Below, one piece after another: positions 6,249 to 8,771 of a DNA stretch of 8,771 bases. Position 1 is the first letter of the stretch; every line of letters starts with the position of its first letter. The notes under the pieces are model-generated. The model did no database searches. It had not been told where the DNA came from and worked only from the letters and a program-made list of their open reading frames with translations. Source of the DNA: JAZGDL01 sp036477795 (lineage in GTDB: Bacteria > Planctomycetota > Phycisphaerae > UBA1845); NCBI GenBank assembly GCA_036477795.1, contig JAZGDL010000147.1, forward strand, positions 1 through 8,771, written 5' to 3'. The position numbers and the translations under genes were made by a program.

Positions 6249-6312
6249 GTAGCGCCACCCCTTGTGGGTGGCGCCCTCTGGTGAAAGCGCCACCCACAAG
6301 GGGTGGCGCTAC
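6249..6312. repeat. Long palindromic repeat, copy 1
   Basis: Two perfect 26-bp arms (6249-6274 and 6287-6312) flank a 12-base loop (CCTCTGGTGAAA). Each arm is itself an inverted repeat (GCGCCACCC-CTTGT-GGGTGGCGC), so the element can fold as one long hairpin or two smaller ones. The same arms recur at 8664-8728 with a different loop. This is the structure of a dispersed REP- or MITE-like element. The right arm overlaps the end of the 5-FCL gene, whose TAG stop it supplies. Confidence 0.85.
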
Positions 6313-6899
6313 GGGAAGCGAAGCACTCGTTTGTCGGTCACCAGCAGATGCACGGCGCGGTCGTGGGCCTCGATGGGTACTGTGTCGATGACTTGCTCAT
6401 CGAGGGCCAGGGCGCAGGCGACCCCGTGGAAGTCCGCGTCGGCGAGAAACCGGTCGTATAAGCCGCCACCGCGTCCCAGGCGGTTACCCATTTTGTCAAG
6501 AGCGAGCCCCGGTATGATGGCAAGATCAATCTCTGCAACGGCCACGGGCACCGCGGAATCCGGCTCGCGAATGCCGAATTTCGTTTTGACTAAGCCCTTG
6601 GTGAGCGAATGGATCTCGATTGCCCGCAATTCGCGCCGCTCCCAGTCCATTTTTGGCGCCAGCATACGCTTGCCGTCCGCCCATGCCCGCGTGATCAGCT
6701 CTGTCGTATCGATCTCCGCCGGCATGGAGAGGAATACGAAGACGGTTCGCGCTCGATGGTATTCGGGACATTCCCGGAGCATTTCCGCCGCGCTTATTGA
6801 CCTTTGTCCGATCTGCCCGGCTGGCAAGCTCTTCAGCAGCTCGCGGAAGCGACCGCGGAGTTGCTTCTTCATGCCTGATATAGCGGTGCCGCCGTTCAC
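6309..6899 (-). CDS. 5-formyltetrahydrofolate cyclo-ligase (5-FCL, MTHFS)
   Basis: Cytoplasmic enzyme (EC 6.3.3.2) that uses ATP to turn 5-formyl-THF into 5,10-methenyl-THF, clearing a folate by-product that inhibits one-carbon enzymes. The 196 residues are of normal length. The signature PGLALDKMGNRLGRGGGLYD occupies residues 130-149, and the N-terminal half has FLSMPAEIDTTELI (57-70). The C-terminal EAHDRAVHLLVTDKRVLR fits the family end. The chosen start is a GTG whose last two bases overlap the rarA stop (GTGA), with GGAG 5 bases upstream (6905-6908); an ATG at 6872 lacks such a site. The overlap implies coupled translation after rarA. The final codons are followed by a TAG that lies inside palindromic repeat copy 1, so the repeat has joined exactly at the gene's end. 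Bacterial names for the family include ygfA and yqgN. Confidence 0.92.
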   Translation of the reverse strand: MNGGTAISGMKKQLRGRFRELLKSLPAGQIGQRSISAAEMLRECPEYHRARTVFVFLSMPAEIDTTELITRAWADGKRMLAPKMDWERRELRAIEIHSLTKGLVKTKFGIREPDSAVPVAVAEIDLAIIPGLALDKMGNRLGRGGGLYDRFLADADFHGVACALALDEQVIDTVPIEAHDRAVHLLVTDKRVLRFP

Positions 6900-8233
6900 T
6901 TCGACTCCGGCTCTTTGCGGAGTGATTTGAACTTGTCGAGGTATTTCGCCATTTGGATTTCGTGGCCTCGGTCCGTTGGACGGTAATATGTCCGGTCCAC
7001 GCCGAGGTAGTCCTGGCTGACCATGCCGCCCTCGGCGTCATGAGGGTATTGATAGCCCTGGCCGCGTCCGAGCCTTTTTGCACCGGCATAGCTGGCGTCG
7101 CGTAGATGTTTCGGGACAGGCAGAGTGCGCCCGGATTTTACGTCCTGACGAGCGGCGCTGATGGCCAGGGTGGACGCGTTGGATTTTGGCGAGCAGGCCA
7201 GATAGATGGCTGCCTGGGCCAGCGGTAGTTGGCATTCGGGCAGGCCGATGAATTGCGTCGCGTCCGCGGCGGCTTGAGCGAGCACCAGACCCATAGGATC
7301 GGCGTTGCCGATGTCCTCGGCGGCGCTGATTACTATGCGCCGCGCCAGAAAACGCGGATCTTCACCGGCTTCTAGCATGCGGGCCAACCAATAGACGGTG
7401 GCGTCGGGGTCGCTGCCGCGAATGCTCTTGATCAGGGCGCTGGCTGCGTCGAAGTGCTCGTCCCCCGCTGCGTCGTAGCGGATCGCCTTCCGCTGGATCG
7501 ATTCTGCGGCGACTTCAGGATCGATCACGATTGGGCCTTGCTTCTCGCTACGGTCAGCCTGGCTTAGAACGGCGACTTCGAGGGCAGCCAACGCTCGCCG
7601 GGCGTCACCGTCACAGGTGACGGCGAGATGGCGGGCGGCGTCTTTGGTCAGTTCGGTGTCGTAGCATCCCAGGCCGCGTTCACTATCGGCCAGCGCCCGG
7701 TGCAGGAGTTGTTCTACGTTCTCAACCGAAAGCGGTTGGAATTCGAAAATCTGACTCCGTGACAACAGTGGCGTGTTAATGGCGAAGAACGGGTTTTCGG
7801 TGGTGGCAGCCAGGAGAATAACCACGCCGTTTTCCACGTCGCTCAGGAGCACGTCCTGTTGTGCGCGATTGAATCTGTGCAGCTCGTCAATGAACAAGAC
7901 GCTGCGTTGCCCACCGGTCTCCAGGCGTTCCCGCGCCGCGGCGAGGATTTCGCGGATCTCCTTGACGCCCACGGAGGCAGCGTTGACTTCGTCGAAGTGT
8001 GCGCTGGACATTTGGGCGATGATATGGGCCAACACTGTCTTCCCGGTGCCGGGCGGTCCGTAGAATACGGCGCTGGTCAGGCGATCGGCGTCAAGCATGC
8101 GACGGAGTAGCTTCCCCGGCCCGACGAAATGTTCCTGGCCGACGAATTCGTCCAGTGTTCGCGGACGCATGCGGACCGCAAGGGGGGTGACACCATCGCG
8201 GTGTCGGCTGCGCTGTTCGGCGAATAGATCCAA
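6896..8233 (-). CDS. rarA: Replication-associated recombination protein A (RarA/MgsA AAA+ ATPase)
   Basis: Clamp-loader-like AAA+ ATPase acting at stalled replication forks; related to eukaryotic WRNIP1 and yeast Mgs1. The 445 residues match the usual length. The protein begins MDLFAEQ and continues PLAVRMRPRTLDEFVGQEH, both typical. Walker A is GPPGTGKT (59-66), Walker B LFIDELHRFN (113-122, with Asp116 and Glu117), sensor 1 TTEN (144-147), and Arg159 of LLSR is the likely arginine finger. The C-terminal tetramerisation part shows EDIGNADP, YLACSPKSN, VPKHLRDA and the family-typical YQYPHDAEGG. The start codon is TTG at 8233, chosen because it restores the family N-terminus; the next Met (residue 22) would cut into the conserved block. 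No strong ribosome-binding site is seen (GGGGG about 11 bases ahead, AGAGA nearer). The downstream 5-FCL gene overlaps it by 4 bases. Identification is secure. Confidence 0.96.
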   Translation of the reverse strand: MDLFAEQRSRHRDGVTPLAVRMRPRTLDEFVGQEHFVGPGKLLRRMLDADRLTSAVFYGPPGTGKTVLAHIIAQMSSAHFDEVNAASVGVKEIREILAAARERLETGGQRSVLFIDELHRFNRAQQDVLLSDVENGVVILLAATTENPFFAINTPLLSRSQIFEFQPLSVENVEQLLHRALADSERGLGCYDTELTKDAARHLAVTCDGDARRALAALEVAVLSQADRSEKQGPIVIDPEVAAESIQRKAIRYDAAGDEHFDAASALIKSIRGSDPDATVYWLARMLEAGEDPRFLARRIVISAAEDIGNADPMGLVLAQAAADATQFIGLPECQLPLAQAAIYLACSPKSNASTLAISAARQDVKSGRTLPVPKHLRDASYAGAKRLGRGQGYQYPHDAEGGMVSQDYLGVDRTYYRPTDRGHEIQMAKYLDKFKSLRKEPESK

Positions 8234-8470
8234 AGTTCTCTTGCCCCCGGCGATCGGCGTACCACCTTACGAAAACCTGACCCGCGGGGCCCCCAAGGGG
8301 CTGAGACGGCGCCAATGCTATCAGATTGGCCGATTTCTGCTGAGTGCTCGGGAAGTTTGTTCCATTTCCCCTCTATTCTACGAGGTAGACCATTGAGGTG
8401 AGGTGCCGGCAGGCCGATAATGTGGGGGTGGGATCAATACTGTTCGGCACCGGGATTGCGTGTGGCAAAA

Positions 8471-8483
8471 GTCCCGTAGGGAC
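8471..8483. repeat. GTCCCGTAGGGAC repeat, unit 1
   Basis: Thirteen-base near-palindrome, GTCCC-GTA-GGGAC. The same unit recurs at 8541-8553 and, inverted, at 8577-8589, so three copies lie within 120 bp. It is a family of short dispersed intergenic repeats; no function is known to me. Confidence 0.8.
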
Positions 8484-8496
8484 AGAACGACAATAG

Positions 8497-8516
8497 CCCA
8501 GCGATTCATCGCTGGG
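8497..8516. repeat. CCCAGCGAT hairpin repeat
   Basis: CCCAGCGAT-TC-ATCGCTGGG: 9-bp perfect arms with a 2-base centre. A half-copy, CCCAGCGATGAA, occurs at 8616-8627, cut off where the outer inverted repeat of the next element begins. The element alternates with GTCCCGTAGGGAC units, suggesting a composite repeat. Confidence 0.75.
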
Positions 8517-8539
8517 AATGTGACGCCAACGCAACGCAG

Positions 8540-8590
8540 AGTCCCGTAGGGACGACTGAGGACGAGTCATTCATCCGTCCCTACGGGACT
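8540..8590. repeat. Inverted pair of GTCCCGTAGGGAC units
   Basis: AGTCCCGTAGGGACG (8540-8554) and its exact reverse complement (8576-8590) are separated by 21 bases, giving 15-bp perfect arms. Each arm is itself nearly palindromic, so the DNA can form alternative hairpins. This is the same nested design as the 64-bp element, with unrelated sequence. Confidence 0.8.
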
Positions 8591-8626
8591 TGCGTGCCCG
8601 ACAGCGTGACTATGCCCCAGCGATGA

Positions 8627-8747
8627 AGGGCTTGTTGATTTAGGCGTTTGGAGCGATCCATGATGTAGCGCCACCCCTTGTGGGTGGCGCCCAACGCGGG
8701 TGCGCCACCCACAAGGGGTGGCGCTACAGACTAAATCGACAAACCCT
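8627..8747. mobile_element. Palindromic repeat copy 2 nested in an outer inverted repeat (MITE-like)
   Basis: The core at 8664-8728 has 27-bp perfect arms (8664-8690, 8702-8728) around an 11-base loop; the arms match copy 1 at 6249-6312. Around it lies a 17-bp imperfect inverted repeat (15 of 17 bases): AGGGCTTGTTGATTTAG at 8627-8643 and, as its complement, CTAAATCGACAAACCCT at 8731-8747. The whole 121-bp unit resembles a non-autonomous element with terminal inverted repeats. Copy 1 lacks these outer repeats, so they may instead be the target into which the core inserted. The left outer repeat abuts a truncated CCCAGCGAT unit. No coding sequence is inside. Confidence 0.6.
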
Positions 8748-8771
8748 ACAGCGCAGGGCCGCGGTGGACCC

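Larger units (their letters stand above)
5981..6308. other. Non-coding stretch between L,D-transpeptidase and 5-FCL genes
   Basis: Contains the leader and possible promoter of the L,D-transpeptidase gene, a strong GC hairpin (6155-6177) and most of a 64-bp palindromic repeat (6249-6312). The open frame at 6090-6299 on the - strand runs through the repeat arms and has no family-like sequence. No further gene is seen. Confidence 0.55.
8234..8771. other. 538-bp non-coding, palindrome-rich region upstream of rarA
   Basis: No open frame here looks like a protein; the frame at 8097-8396 on the + strand is the shadow of rarA running into its leader. Near rarA a small dyad (GCCAAT 8311-8316, ATTGGC 8325-8330) could form a hairpin in the leader. 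No convincing promoter was found, although one must exist on the - strand. From 8471 onward the region is a chain of palindromic repeats, listed separately. The last 24 bases hold nothing recognisable. Confidence 0.6.

Noticed and set aside
8471..8590. Repeated GTCCCGTAGGGAC units considered as a CRISPR array.
   Set aside because: Units are only 13-15 bp, one is inverted, spacing is irregular and no cas gene is present.

Overview
The window is GC-rich bacterial DNA. It carries a bacterial-type RarA ATPase, 5-formyl-THF cyclo-ligase and an anchored LysM/YkuD L,D-transpeptidase, alongside an archaeal-type topoisomerase VI. Bacterial Topo VI, abundant short palindromic intergenic repeats (GTCCCGTAGGGAC and CCCAGCGAT..ATCGCTGGG types) and non-ATG starts together suggest Planctomycetota or a neighbouring phylum. 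That assignment is an inference; no rRNA or marker gene is present.

Left part, + strand (1-3335): the 3' end of top6B (ATP-gated transducer subunit) is followed by top6A (Spo11-like DNA-cleaving subunit). 43 bp later comes a third gene for a dCTP-deaminase/dUTPase-fold protein with a coiled coil and a C-terminal membrane anchor. Aligned by eye to E. coli dCTP deaminase, the catalytic glutamate is a proline and the second active-site arginine is a valine. This looks like a membrane-tethered pseudoenzyme co-transcribed with Topo VI, and it is the most unusual arrangement here.

Middle, - strand (3322-4100): two small genes face the Topo VI operon. One encodes a 70-aa ribbon-helix-helix-like protein with an apparently leaderless promoter and an inverted repeat over its -35 region. 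The other encodes a 137-aa protein, possibly winged-helix, whose last codons overlap the pseudoenzyme gene tail-to-tail by 14 bp. Palindromes lie in front of both.

Next (4446-5980, - strand): an L,D-transpeptidase with LysM domain, followed 8 bp later by a chimeric pseudogene. The pseudogene joins the C-terminus of an IS1380-like transposase in frame to a TPR-like, SirB1-type C-terminus.

Right part, - strand (6309-8233): rarA and the 5-FCL gene form a coupled pair with a GTGA overlap. The stop codon of 5-FCL lies inside a 64-bp perfect palindromic repeat. A second copy of that repeat occurs at 8664-8728, nested in an outer inverted repeat. The 538-bp region upstream of rarA is dense with such palindromes and holds no convincing gene.
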